DNA of 64,000 nt from Thereva unica (lineage: Eukaryota > Arthropoda > Insecta > Diptera > Therevidae): assembly GCA_949987705.1 (NCBI GenBank), contig OX465281.1, positions 158,052,393-158,116,392 on the forward strand, read 5' to 3'. The position numbers were made by a program, and so were the translations under genes. Shown here in pieces: positions 21,975 to 33,627 of the stretch. The stretch's first letter is position 1; the number at the start of each line of letters is the position of its first letter. Below the pieces are notes generated by a model. That model saw only the letters and a list, made by a program, of their open reading frames with translations. It did no database searches and was not told the origin of the DNA.

Positions 21975-22375
21975 AAAAAAATAAATGGTTAAAAAAATTT
22001 TTTAAAAAAAATTCTTTTCATTAACTAAAAAATGTACTGAAATGTAAAAAATAAAAAATATTTTAAAGAAAGCGTGAAATTTCAATTTTAATGAAAAAGT
22101 TAATTAAAAGAATGGCGCATTTTTCATCAAAAATTGAAAATATAACTGTAAATCGCGTGAGATTTACAATAACCCTCAAATTTTTGCTTTGTTAATTTCA
22201 AATTCTAACAAAATTTTTTGATGAAAAATGCGCCATTCTTTTAATTAACTTTTTCATTAAAATTGAAATTTCACGCTTTCTTTAAAATATTTTTTATTTT
22301 TTACTTTTCAGTAGGTACATTTTTTAGTTAATGAAAAGAATTTTTTTTAAAAAAAAATTTTAACCATTTATTTTA
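21975..22375. repeat. Foldback element, ~160-bp near-perfect inverted arms
   Basis: Arms 21975-22130 and 22215-22375 share AATGGCGCATTTTTCATCAA and GAAAGCGTGAAATTTCAATT in opposite orientations, with only a few mismatches. The spacer is about 85 bp. Transcripts would form a very long hairpin. Confidence 0.85.
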
Positions 22376-22379
22376 AGTA

Positions 22380-23210
22380 TTTTCTACTTTTTAGTTTATT
22401 ATATGTATTCCGCCATTTTATGATGGCAATTCTATTAGATTTAAAATTACGTCACACAGTTTACTCTATTCATTTGATACCCATGTCGAGGGCTCGGTGG
22501 AACATAATTGCAAAAACGGCCGCCATCTCGGAACCGTCTTCTTGATTTTTTTACAAAAAGGTCAGATTGCATTTAGTACTTATACATGATGAGTTGAACT
22601 CAAGTTGAACCCAAGTCTAACTACATGTAAACGGGAGTCGAGTTGGGTTAAGGTTGACTGAACTCGACTCAGCTCTGCTACCTGGGTTTAGTTGAAATTA
22701 TGCATACGGACATGAGTTCAGTATTTGAGTAGTTGAATTTAGTTGACAGCAGCATCTCTGTGTTTGTTTGTGATTTTTTGTAACGTGTATTGCTTCTTTA
22801 TTATCAACTCACCCTTAACTCAACTATTCATCTCATCATTCATACACATTAACCACCCGAACTACGAGTGTGTGCAAAATTGGAAGTTGATCGGTTATAT
22901 TTTCTACTTTTTAGTCTATTATAAGCTTTCCGCAATTTAGTGTTGGCTGCCATTTTGAATTTGGAATGACGCCACATAGCTTATTGTGTTCTACCTGTCA
23001 TATCCTTTCATTTGATACCCATGTCAGAGGGCCGCGGAGCACAATTTCAAAAATCGGGCGCCATTTTGGAACCGCCATCTTGATATTTTTACAAATTGGC
23101 CAGATTGCATTGTCATCCAAACTAAACGTGTATGCAAAATTTCAGCTCTATCCGAAACCGGGAAGTGGGTCAAATTTAACTTCCAAGATTTGACGACAAA
23201 CAGTGTAAGT
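22380..23210 (+). repeat. Two related ~500-bp units of the CATTTGATACCCATGTCGA family
   Basis: Units starting near 22385 and 22897 share TTTTCTACTTTTTAGT, CATTTGATACCCATGTC and the ending AAAATTTCAGCTCTATCCG. They are relatives of the array at 25830-28370. The first unit is interrupted at about 22579-22856 by DNA with loosely inverted TGATGAG ends. Confidence 0.65.
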
Positions 23211-23619
23211 TAAATAAAAGAATTTAAAAAGTTAAATCGTTCTAAAAAAGGATTGCAGCAGCGATAGTGGTGTCAAATTATAAATGCATTAAACGAAACG
23301 TAACAGTAATTGGGCTGGCGTACACGGGTCAATACTTAACACTTGGTTAACCGGTTTGTTATCATACTCTAGGGGTACATGGGTCTTGCTTCACCAAGAT
23401 TAACTTATTATCTTTAGATGGGAAATCAACGGGTATGGCCGAAAAATGTTTCTTTATCTATAAGGCATTTGTGCATGTGTTAGTTTTTAAGCAAAAATTT
23501 TTGTTGAACAAGGTACAAGACCTTTCGCCCAATTTTTATGTTAAAATGGACTTTATTTAGTAGTTTTCTACAAAAGCTTATATGAAAAAAGACAAAAAAA
23601 TATCGCAGTTGGCGCAGCC
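23211..23619. other. No recognisable feature
   Basis: AT-rich sequence with short open frames only. I see no domain, repeat pairing or RNA gene. Confidence 0.5.
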
Positions 23620-24110
23620 GAGTTAAGCTAGTTCAGCAAAGAAAATCGATACAATTCGAAACGAACGTTGGAAAATCGCTATAAACGTTGATGCATTGTG
23701 TGTTGGAAAGCATATGTTCAATAACAATATGGTCGCCAGATTTGTTCATAACTTTTACTTGCAATCCACAATGGGAGGAGACTGAATCATGATGCATGTT
23801 AGAAATGTTCAAAGCGGTATTCAAGAGCATTGATTTCTGAAAATGTAATCAGGAACAATGGTTACCCAATGTATCTTCGTCGACCGACTAAGGTCAATGC
23901 AAAGAGATTACTTGGAAGGTTAACGGTTACGATTGTGAATTTGACGATCGTTGGGTCGTACTCTATTCGCCATTATTGTCCAAGACGTTCAATGCTGACA
24001 TAAATGTTTAATTTTGCAATTCCGTCGAATCAATCAAATTCATATTCAAATATATCATGGCTGTTTTTGGTGCTGCTAATGCAAATACGACCGACGAAAT
24101 AACACAATAC
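23620..24110 (+). pseudogene. Decayed Helitron Rep-helicase fragment
   Basis: Plus-strand codons around 23800 read KCSKRYSRALISENV then NNGYPMYLRRP. Near 23950 another frame reads DDRWVVLYSPLLSKTFNADI, then a stop, then FCNSVESIKFIFKYI and TTDEITQYS. This order and wording match the Rep part of Helitron proteins (KCSK...GYP.YRRR, then NAHINVEYCNSVKSIKY). The upstream HUH motif and the helicase are not seen. At least one stop and one frameshift make it a relic. It is the only trace of an autonomous Helitron in the window. Confidence 0.7.
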
Positions 24111-25160
24111 AGTAATCCCTCCAACTGCGCGGTAGATACGTTCTACAAAAACAGCGCGCAAAGGGAAACCACGCACTCTGATTCCCAATTTGTAGGAATT
24201 ATACGGTTAAGTTCCAGATGTTAGATAAAATGCAAAAAAGAAAAAAAAAACTCTTAAATTTTCGTTTTAACTTTTCTACCAACGAATAATGGTGAAATCT
24301 TGGCCGGGCTACTTTCGAAAGAACGCTCTTTAGTCTTACAAAAAACAACTCGCACTCCACATTATCGTTTTCTGCATGCTGCAAATTCCCTATTAAACAT
24401 AATCCATACATAATAGTCCGGAAGGCAGCGTTGCAATTACGATGGTCATTTCTGATCAGTTACTTTTTTTTTGTAATTGATAGTTTAGATAAGGCTGATA
24501 ATAGAAACAAGAGTCAGACACCACGATCATAGTTGGCGGAGAGAAAATGTAAATACTGCCATGACCAACCCCACCAATACCCATGCAGCTGACGTTTAGA
24601 TCATCAACTTACTAGGCCTGAAAGGAGTCATTTCCAAAAAGAATCAATTGGCATGAAATGACCAGGTCACTTGCACCGCTAGCTCCGGGACTACTTCTTT
24701 CGTCTTATTTCTAATATCTACAAGTCATGCGCCATCTTGTTTACATGCCTTTGAGCAAAGCTATCAACTACTTCAACTATTTCATGTTATTTTTATGACA
24801 TCTACAAACTGGGTATGCAAACATTTTATCGACTCGTCGAGTTGAAAATGTTTAATGTTCAAAAACTTGGTTCTCGATTCGTCGCTTTAACGTCTCTTTT
24901 GAGTTAAGAATTACTCGCCAAAAACTAGGAATTAATAAGGAGCTCTTCGATTTAAAGTCGCTACTACGAGCCGTCATCGGATACTCAAAGCAATTTGCTA
25001 TAGCATTCCGTTTTTGTCTTTTACAAATCGATTTCGTTTCGATATCGATCTGGTCTCGATGAATTCGTGACCAGTTTTCGATTCGATCTCGTCTCGTAAT
25101 GTTTGCTGGGCGTCTACTATATACTTGCTACCCATACACTTTTAGTCACTTTGGTATAAT
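24111..25160. other. No recognisable feature
   Basis: Roughly 1 kb with no long frame, tandem repeat or inverse partner that I can see. Direct continuation of the Rep frame is lost after 24130. Confidence 0.5.
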
Positions 25161-25161
25161 G

Positions 25162-25570
25162 TAGCACGTTTTTATAACGAACTAAAAAGTATAAAATAAT
25201 TTCTCCTAGCCTAATACAAATTTAGAACATCAAACATATTCCTAACCCCATACAGATAGTCCTGGAAATTTGTGATTTAGCTATTTGTAATAGCTATGAA
25301 AATATTTGTAAGATTGTAAACGAAAAAACGTGGGGCGCATGATATAGACAATAGTAAGGAGTGTAGAGTAGCTCGGTTGAGAAATCATTCGCATCAATCA
25401 TGTATGCGCTCATTTAAAATCTTACAAATATTTTCATAGCTATTACAAATTCACAATCACAAATTTTCAGGACTATCTGTATGGTGTTAAGAATAAGTTT
25501 GAGGTTCTTAATCTGTATTAGGCTAGGAGAAATTATTTTATACTTTTTAGTTCGTTATAAAAACGTGCTA
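25162..25570. repeat. Foldback element with ~150-bp inverted arms
   Basis: The left arm starts TAGCACGTTTTTATAACGAA and the right arm ends with its inverse. Arms also share TTTCTCCTAGCC and TTTTCATAGCTATTACAAAT. The spacer is about 100 bp. The right half and spacer recur at 62437-62700. Confidence 0.85.
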
Positions 25571-25829
25571 TATTAAAAAGTTTTTTTTATCTAAATTATT
25601 CTTTTCTGCTTTTTAGTCTTGTGTGTAACATTTTGCAATCAATTTTTAGCATCTTGATGATATTATGACGGATACATGCGGAAAATTGTTCCCTAAATCT
25701 TTAAAAACCAAAGATGTACATTTGTAATGGATTATTGGTAATACTGAGAAAAATGGCCTTGTGTACGTCTGTTTGTTTTCGCTGTTGTCTGGAAAGCGGA
25801 AAGTGCAAATGCTCAACCCATGGCTCGGG

Positions 25830-28370
25830 TGTTGTGAAGTAAATGATAATCCGCCCTCTTGAAATGGCCGCCATGGACCTAACAATGTTTTGAGTGTACT
25901 ATACTGCTTATGGTGTTCTACTTATCATACTCTTTCATTTGATACACAAGGTTCTTAAGGAGGACGCCATGGACCTAACGACATAGCTTATTGCATTCGA
26001 TTTATGATGCCATTTCATTTGACAATCTTTTTTTATGTGATAGACTAGAGACTTAGGGAAAGCCCCCTTTGTACTGTTCGACAATCTATTTTTTCCTATA
26101 GAATGTCGAACAGGAGCTCTAGCCGGAATATGAGAAGTAGAGAGAGATAGAGAAGTAGGAAGGAGCTGCCACAACCTAGCCGCGATATATTTTTATTCCA
26201 CCTACTTCCAACCATTTCGCGACTCTGGCATCGGGGCATTTGAGAAACAACTCGCTGGAGCGTTATGTCTCCTGAAACGAGTTGAATCTCTTCAACCAAC
26301 CGATGACATGCGCTTGGTTGAGTGAGGAAGGACTAGCGAAGGCTATGACAGGAGGAATCAGGAATGTAAAGAGGGGAGAAGAAAGAAGGAAAGTTATGTG
26401 GGTGGAAAAGTGGAATAGGCGAAGAACCGTGGGGCTGGCCGGGATTCGAACCCGGGACCTCTGGGATAGTAGTCAGGCACCTTACCCCTAGGCTACCGAG
26501 GCCCCCCATGTTGAGGGGGTTGTGACGAAAATAGTAATACACCCTCTTGAGATGATATATTGAGTATACTTTATTGCTTAGGGGGTTCTACTTATCATAC
26601 CCATTCATTTCATAAACATGTCGAAAGGGTTGTGAAGTAAATGGTAATCCGCCCCTTTGAGGTAGTCGCCCTGGATCTAACGCTATATTGAGTACACTAT
26701 ATTGCTTATGGTCTTCTACTTATCATACACTTTCATTTGATACCTATGTCGAAAGGGTTCTGAAGAGAATGCTGACCCGCCTTCTCAAGGAGGCCGCCAT
26801 GGGTCTAACGACATAGCTCATTGAATTCGACTTATGATGCCATTTCAATTGATACCCATGTCGAAGGAGTTGTGAAGAAAATGGTAATCCGCCCTCTTGG
26901 GATGGCCGCTATAGACCAAACGATATATTGGGTATATGTACATACTATATTTCTTATGTTTTTCTACTTATCATACTCTTTCATTTGATACCCATGTCGA
27001 AGGGGTTGGGAAGATAATGGTACTCCGCCCTCTTGAGATGACCGCCATGGCTCTAAAGTCATAGCTTATTACCGTCTACTTATGATGCCCTTTCATTTGA
27101 TACCCATGTCGAGAGGGTTGTGAGGAATATGGTAATCCACCCTCTTGAGATGGCCACCAAGGAGCAAACGATATACTGAGTATACTCTATTGCTTATGGT
27201 GTTCTACTTGTCGCATCCTTTCACTTGATACCCATGTCGAAGGGGTTGTGTAGCAAAATGGTATTCCGCCTTCTTCAGATGGCCGCCATGGACCAAACGG
27301 TATATTGAGTATTTTATATTGCTTATGGTGTTCCACTTATCACACCTTTTCATTTGATACCCATGTCGAGGGGATTGTGAAGAAAATGACAATCTGCCCT
27401 CTAGAGATGGCAACCATGGATCGTAAGACATAGCCTATTGCAATCTACTTATAATGCCCTTTCATTTGATACCCATGTCGAGGAGGTTTTGAAGAAATTA
27501 GTAATCCGCCCTCTTGAGATGGCCGCCATTAACCAAACGATATATTGAGTATGTTATATTGCTTATGGTGTTCTACTTATCATACCTATCATTTGATACT
27601 CATGTCGAGCGGGTTGTGAAGAAATTGGTAATCCACCCTCTTGAGATGGCCGAAATGGACCAAACGGTATATTGAGTATACTATATTATTTATGGTGTTC
27701 TACTTATCATAAATTTCATTTTATACCCATGTCGAGGGGGTTGTGATGAAAATGGTTACCCGCCCTCTTGAGATGGGTGCCATGGACCAAACGATATATT
27801 GAGTATACTATATTGCCTTTAGTGTTCTACTTATAATACCATTTCCTTTGATACCAATGTCGAGGGAGTTGTGAAGAAAATGGTAATCCGTCCTCTTGAG
27901 ATAGCCGCCAAGGACCAAACGATATATTGAGTATTCTATATTGCTTATGGTATTCTACTTATCATACCCTTTGCTTTGATTCCCATGTCGAAGGGGTTGT
28001 GAAGAAAATGTTAATCCGCCCTCTTGAGATGGCCGCCATGAACCAAACGACATATTGAGTATACTATATTCCTTATGGTGTTCTGATGGGCCAAGTGATA
28101 TATTGAGTATATTATATTGCTTATGGTGTTCTACTTGTTATACCCTTTCATGTGATACCCATGTCGAAGGGGTTGTGAAGGATATTTCAATCCGTTTTCC
28201 TGAGACTGCCGCCATGGTATAATGGGTATACCATATTGCATTGTCATCGGAGCTGAAGCTGTGGGCAAAATTTCAGGGTAATCGGGTAACCGGAAGTATT
28301 CAAAAAATCGATTGCAGGATTTGTTCCGGACAAACAGACAGACAAGAAAGCGAACTAATAAAAACGTTTT
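25830..28370 (-). repeat. Tandem array of ~110-140-bp units
   Basis: About 15 units carry TTTCATTTGATACCCATGTCGA, then TTGTGAAGAAAATGGTAATCC, CCGCCCTCTTGAGATGG and CCGCCATGG blocks. Two unit types alternate, one with GATATATTGAGTATACTATA and one with ACATAGCTTATTGC. The right end (28240-28370) is a unique terminal segment with GGTAACCGGAAGTATTC and a CAGACAGACAAG motif. The same terminal segment begins the inverted copy at 59915. Confidence 0.88.
26028..26507 (-). mobile_element. tRNA-derived SINE, full-length copy
   Basis: On the minus strand the head (26507-26425) has an A-box TAGCCTAGGGGTAAGG and a B-box GGTTCGAATCC in a tRNA-like context. A ~350-nt body follows, ending in an A-run (T at 26028-26034). 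The same head, body and tail recur at 39977-40432, and a 3' fragment recurs at 44172-44326. Inserted into the satellite array. Confidence 0.85.
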
Positions 28371-28770
28371 AAAATAACTTTGAGCCTAAGGTTTATTGCT
28401 CCAGCCGTTATATGGTAACGAACTACCTTTAGCAATGTTAAAAAGCGTTTGGCGCTAGCGGATAGAGCCGCTTTTTTACATTTCGAAAGGTAAGTTGTTT
28501 CCATGTACTGTTCGGAGCTATAAAAACTTCACATTCATATTTTTTTTTCTTTTTAGTTAATTTTAAAATAAAAGGGTACTTTTTACTTTTTTTGAACTAT
28601 TTTTTTTTTACTGAGAAAATATTTCAACAAGCCCTACGATTACGATTCCCCACCCATGCTATTTTTTGTTCGTCTTTTCAAGACCTGTGCAGAGCCGGGA
28701 GTTTTGTCAGTTTTAGCAATACACCCTTTATATGGTTTCTTCTTATTGTTCTGCTCCTTTAAACACCCGT
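28371..28770. other. No recognisable feature
   Basis: Spacer between the array and LINE relics; no pattern seen. Confidence 0.4.
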
Positions 28771-28779
28771 GAGACATAA

Positions 28780-29030
28780 GGCCAAACCTAAATAAGAAGT
28801 GAAGCTAGTAACTATTGCATATGAATGTATGCGAGTTGCCCTCCGGCGGACAAAACCGCTGTTTTCTGCGACAACTTTCAGCTCCGCCCAGGTTCTCCTA
28901 GTTGTTGATACCATTGCTCCATGTTTTTCTCGATATTCCAACTCAAAGTGTTCCTTCCGAATTTCAATGAAGGTCCTAGATTTTCTAGATTTTCGTTTTC
29001 TCGGCGCAAGGTGTGACCAATCGAATTCCA
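28780..29030 (-). pseudogene. LINE ORF2 C-terminal tail
   Basis: The minus-strand frame contains TRRTWAELKVVAENSGFVRRRA, similar in wording to the last 30 residues of the LINE at 60500-62320 (GRSWSELRAVAQNRVRWRA). It is preceded by a degenerated region. This is a short relic of the same LINE family. Confidence 0.6.
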
Positions 29031-29169
29031 TTTCCGTCGCCTGGTCTCGTCATCTATCCTTTATGGTTCGGCACGGCGCTATAAATTTTCATTTGCAATT
29101 CTATCTTCCAGATACAGGAAGACTTAAATGAAGGGAGAATGAGACAACTGTACAAAGTAATTTGCCAGA

Positions 29170-29870
29170 TCACCAATAAGTTTCAGCCAAGAACGGAGAT
29201 CTGCAAAGGCATAAATGGGAACCTATATTAGCTGATCCTAATAGAATAAAAGAAAGGTGGAGAGAATATTTTCAGAGCCTATTGAATCCTACTCCCAATT
29301 TGAAAGAATATCCACAGACAGAGGCATTTGTAAACTCTGAAGATAATATCTCAATAGAACCACCAACACTGAAGTAAGTGAAGCTGCAAAAGGCAAAAAA
29401 GGCTTGGCGTCGATGGAATAGCATCTGAACTGCTAAAGGAAAGAGGACTACAACTATTACAACCCTTACATGAACTTATATGCAGCATCTGGGAGGAAGA
29501 AGTTATACCAGATGACTGGAAGAAAGCGATTATATGCCCAATATACAATAAAGGAGAAAAATTAACCTGTAACGACTACAGAGGCATCTCACTCCTTAGC
29601 ACCAGCTACAAGACCTTCACAATCCTTGTGAAACAAATACTAGAACCTCTAGCGGAAATTATTATAGGAGAATATCAGGCTGGTTTTGGGACAAACTGGT
29701 CAACATTGGACCAGCTGCTGACCTTAAAACAAATTCTGAAGAAAACCTGGGAAAGAATGTAAATATTTACCAGATAGTTGTCGATTTTCAACAGGCATAC
29801 CACTCAATAAACAGAGAGAGGCTATACGAGATCCTATGGAAATTAGGAGTCTCCTCAAACTGGTACAACT
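29170..29870 (+). pseudogene. LINE reverse transcriptase relic
   Basis: Plus-strand codons in shifting frames read ERWREYFQSLLN (29255), PDDWKKAIICPIYNKGEK and NDYRGISLL (29510-29590), EYQAGF (29670) and VDFQQAYHSINRERLYEIL (29780). This is the fingers-to-motif-A order of a LINE RT, with motif A Asp present but several stops between blocks. The catalytic YADD half is absent. Confidence 0.7.
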
Positions 29871-29959
29871 GATAAATTGCGCAACAGATAGGTGAAGGTA
29901 AACATCCAAAATGCCATAATAGATTAGTTCAAGTAGTGAGGAGCGAAGGCAATAACAAG

Positions 29960-30095
29960 ACAAGACTGGTATAGTCTTGGTCTTGGCCTTGCGAGCATGG
30001 CTAAGTTTTAGTCTTGGTCCTTGTCGCGGTCTTGCGAGGATGGCTAAAGTTTGGTCTTGTTCTTGGTCTTGCCTCCATTTTTGCTCATCGCTAGT
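29960..30095. repeat. Short imperfect minisatellite
   Basis: CTTGCGAGCATGGCTAAG and GTCTTGGTC motifs recur two to three times with ~45-bp spacing. Confidence 0.5.
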
Positions 30096-30149
30096 ACCCA
30101 ACTCTGATCCGATTGCCTATTTTTACCGATCCGAACTAAATAAGGTCGG

Positions 30150-30890
30150 TTGCAAGACTTATCGTTACAGGTTAGGTGAGATATGGCTGAGCTGTTGGTT
30201 TAAGCTCATACACTTAGGCCAAAAAAATAGGCCCATTGTGATGCCATAGTGATCCCACTTTAAACCTGATGTTAAATTGTCGTTTCTTCGCTAACCCATC
30301 TAGAGGAAGTAATTAATCTTCTAAGTTGCGGGTTCTCAATCTTCGAGATTTCCGCAAGCGTGCTTAGAAAGGGTTCACCAAAAGTGGTTAACCTGCTTCT
30401 GCTTAGGGCTCAGTGACAGAAAAGATGTACTACACTTTCTTCCTCGTCCAGATTCTTACAACTTCTGCAAAAATAGTAGGTCTCAAGACATATAGCTGAG
30501 AGGCCTTGTCTCCTGGGGCTCAGTAGTGAAGTGGTCCGCCTGGGATCATAAGAAGGCCAGATTAATTTGGCCAAGGTACATTTATTAAGATCCCTCCAAG
30601 GCTTTTTTGCTTGTTGCATTCTGTGCTGTTTGTATCGGAGTTTAAAGGTGGCCCAAGGTATACCAACTCTTTCCTTTTCTGGAAGGAGAGTAGCGGTCGT
30701 GCATTTTCTAGCCAGTTCGTCAGCTTTACAACTTCCCTGTATATTTCGGTGACCAGGCATCCATACGAGATGGGTCATAAACTGTTGAGCCATTTCGTTA
30801 AGAGATGTGCGACATTCAGAGGTAGTTCTAGAACTGTTTGTGCAAGAGCGCAAGGCTTTCAGAGCCGCATAGAGGACGAGTGAACAGGTT
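30150..30890 (-). pseudogene. LINE RNase H and C-terminal zinc motif (same family as 57183-59440)
   Basis: Minus-strand frame 30853-30410 has LVWMPGHRNIQGSCKADELAR, the last conserved block of a LINE RNase H. A C-terminal CRSC...EEES..H..CHC zinc-like motif follows, and then a 3' UTR with GGCCCATTGTGATGCCAT, which also occurs at 57225 in the LINE tail there. The sequence thins out at about 30150 in a GTTAGGT tail. The remaining RNase H, RT and endonuclease are absent, so this is a 5'-truncated copy. RNase H-bearing LINEs include the I and LOA groups. Confidence 0.75.
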
Positions 30891-31900
30891 TGAGGGAAAA
30901 GTACTTAAATGCAGATAGGTCCAACCAGAGAGGAAGGAAGATACCGAAGGAAATCCAGCAACGAGTTGTATGAAATTTGTTCGCCGCCGTTATTGTTCGC
31001 CGCGTTCATTTCCCCATAGTGGCGAACATCTCATTTTACATATTGCAAGTATCATCACTTAGTTTTTTTTATTTCTTTTTCGACCTGAGCGAGTCTAGAT
31101 GCTGCTATCATTGTCCGTATGTTCCATAATCCCATTCTTTTCCTGTTTCGTGTTCCAAAAGTCGGTGTCATGTTATCTCTCCGAGGCTGTGCTTCAGTAC
31201 TAAAAGTCAGTGTTAAAAGTTAATATACACCAGACATTTCTTACTTATAAGGTAAAAAATGCCTTAGGCTGCTTGTTAACGACAATTTTTTTTTTCGGAG
31301 ATCCGGTCAGTGAAAACTAGTGTCCTTATAGACCAGTAATTAAAATCTATAAAATTGTACAGCAATAACTACTTGCACTACTACTTCAAGGGTATCCTAA
31401 AGATTACTATAACCCAAAAAACCAGCCAAATTGTAGTCACGTGGAATCGTTTAAACAGTAATTAACAGCAAAATAGGTTTTTTTTGCGTATTCAATAAAA
31501 AACTAGTTGGGATGTGGGTTTGACCCCTTCGGTCCACACGATCAACTTCCCAGTATGATTGATTAAAGTAGACGGAATAAAATGACTTCTTACAAAATAG
31601 TAATATGTTTAGACTAGTAGGAAATTGACTAGTATCAGAACTGATGACAAAGTAATCTTGAGAGAAGCTAGTTCAAATAACTATAATAATAGTAAATCCA
31701 CAAGATTTTTCTAGAGAATTTGTTTTTACTGGACGTTAGCAAACAAATATTCCCTTCGTTGTTCGTTCACTACACTAAAGCGGGTGTTCGTATTTAGTGT
31801 GTTGAGGCACGGCTGATAAACTGGGAAGCGAATGACTTCATTTGGAAATTGCAAAGTTTTCCGGCGATATTAGCAAAACTAAACAATGTAAAGTACGTGT
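30891..31900. other. No recognisable feature
   Basis: About 1 kb of AT-rich DNA with no frame of interest, tandem repeat or inverted pair that I can see. Confidence 0.5.
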
Positions 31901-31902
31901 CA

Positions 31903-32757
31903 TTATTTATTTATTATTTATTAAAAAGGCTCTACAACCGGGATCCGGCCCTGGCCTCGCGCAACTGTTCTCTCCACCGGTCCCGATTCTGAGCCGATGT
32001 CATCCAGTTTGGCATCCCTAAACTCTGAGCGTCCTGGCCCACGCCATCCTTCCAGCGAAGGTTGGGCCTTTCTCGCTGTCGCACCTCATAGGTCTTACCG
32101 CAGAGAACTTTCCGAGCAGGCTCATCTTTACTCATACGAGCTAGATGCCCTGCCCACCGGAGCCTACCGGGCTTTATTTTTTTCACAACATCAATGTCGC
32201 CCAAGAGGTTTGAGTGCTTTTTGCTAAGCACTCACGTTTCGGATGCATATGTGAGAACGGGTAAGACCATCGTCTTATATAGTAAAAGTTTAGACGTTAT
32301 GGTTAGATATTTGGATTTGAAGAGCCTTGGCAGACTATAGTAGGCTTTGTTGGCTTTTAACAGTCGTGCGCGTATTTCTGACTCCAAGCTATTGTCGGCT
32401 GATACTATTGACCCAAGGTAGGTAAATGATTTTACCACGTCAAACTCGTGTTCCGCTACCTTGATTGTGGGACCAATGTTAGGTGTTCTTCCAGACGAGG
32501 CCACCATGTACTTTGTTTTGCTTTCGTTAATGTGCAGTCCCAGATTTCCTGCCGCTTGCTCAATCTGAGTGAAAGCTTCTTGTACAGGTATTGTTGTTCT
32601 TCCAATGATGTCAATGTGGTCTGCGTAAGCCAGTAATTGGGTGGACTTGTAGAGGATTGTACCCCTTGATATCACGTCCGAATCTCGGATCACTTTCTCC
32701 AACGCCAGGTTGAAAAGGAGGCAGGCCAGACCGTCCCCTTGTCGGAGTCCATTATAC
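31903..32757 (-). mobile_element. 5'-truncated RTE-like LINE
   Basis: Minus-strand RT C-terminal half and tail, ending in a TTATT microsatellite (31903-31922). The 5' boundary at 32757 cuts the RT immediately before the GLRQGDG block, where an ACAGGGTGTTCC-starting sequence begins. Confidence 0.8.
31932..32702 (-). pseudogene. RTE-like RT C-terminal half
   Basis: Frame 32702-32232 has LACLLFNLALE-type context upstream and AYADHIDIIGR where the catalytic YADD should be. The second Asp is His, so the enzyme would be inactive. FTYLGSIVSADNSLESEI and KLLLYKTMVLPVLTYASET follow. Frame 32231-31932 continues with GRLRWAGHLARM and WKDGVGQDAQSLG, the typical RTE tail. The two frames are separated by a stop or indel at 32231. 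The RT N-terminus and endonuclease are missing. Confidence 0.85.
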
Positions 32758-33627
32758 AGGGTGTTCCGTTACTCATGGTACAAAGGAAAATGGCAAATAG
32801 TACATAAAAAATTATCGCAAAAAAAAGTAAAAGTGGGGGGGGGGGGTACCTCTTTTCGTTTTCGAGATATCGTGGCCCTAGAACAACAGGGTTCTAACTG
32901 ACATTTAAAAAAAAAAAAAATTTTGATGTCACTTTTATAAAGTGAACCCACTCTTTCTAATAAAAGTATTTTCAATCATCCACCTCTTTCCCTTCATGAG
33001 ATACAGAGAGTTACAAGGTTCTATCATCCTGTTAGAACTATTTATTCCACCAAATTGTATCGAAAATTGCACATAGAACTTTTGAGCTTTTGAAGTTGCC
33101 ACTTAGAACTTTGTTGCACCCATGCAAAGGTTCCATCTTAAATAAAAAAGCATCCTCGTTCAGCAAAAAAGTTCTATGTGGCAATTAGAACCGTCTTGTT
33201 CTTTTACTTTCCAATCGATCATTCAGCAACAAAGTTCTACCCGAAATTTTGAACTTCAATTTCAATCAAATATGCTCCTTAAAACATAAAGTAACCTGCT
33301 ATTTGAGTGAATTAAAACATAATAAACAAATCACAAAAGATTTCTATTGACAAATAATAAATCCTTAGGAACCATACGACTTTAAATCTTTGAAGCTGAT
33401 TTACTCAAAACAGCTTCATGTGCTGTTAGAACCCTGTTGTTCTAGGGTCGCGATATGGCGTTTTGAAGTTTTTTTGATAGAGGTTTACATATTACCCTGT
33501 AGTTTTGTCACCTTTTTAGATATTTTAATGAATAAGACATCAATCTACGCAGAATACTCCCACCTATCTAAATCTGTAAAAGTCAAGGGGTCAACCCACC
33601 AACATCCAGAGTTATGAGTCATCAAAG
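32757..33627. repeat. Inverted-repeat-containing spacer
   Basis: CCCTAGAACAACAGGGTTCT (32877) recurs in inverse at about 33426-33446, with extra homology to GATATCG/CGATATGG. It may be a MITE-like element beginning at the ACAGGGTGTTCC boundary. Ends are not resolved. Confidence 0.4.

Noticed and set aside
26425..26507. Functional tRNA gene
   Set aside because: A and B boxes are present, but a long SINE body and A-run follow, the same unit recurs at 40350-40432, and the cloverleaf is not convincing.
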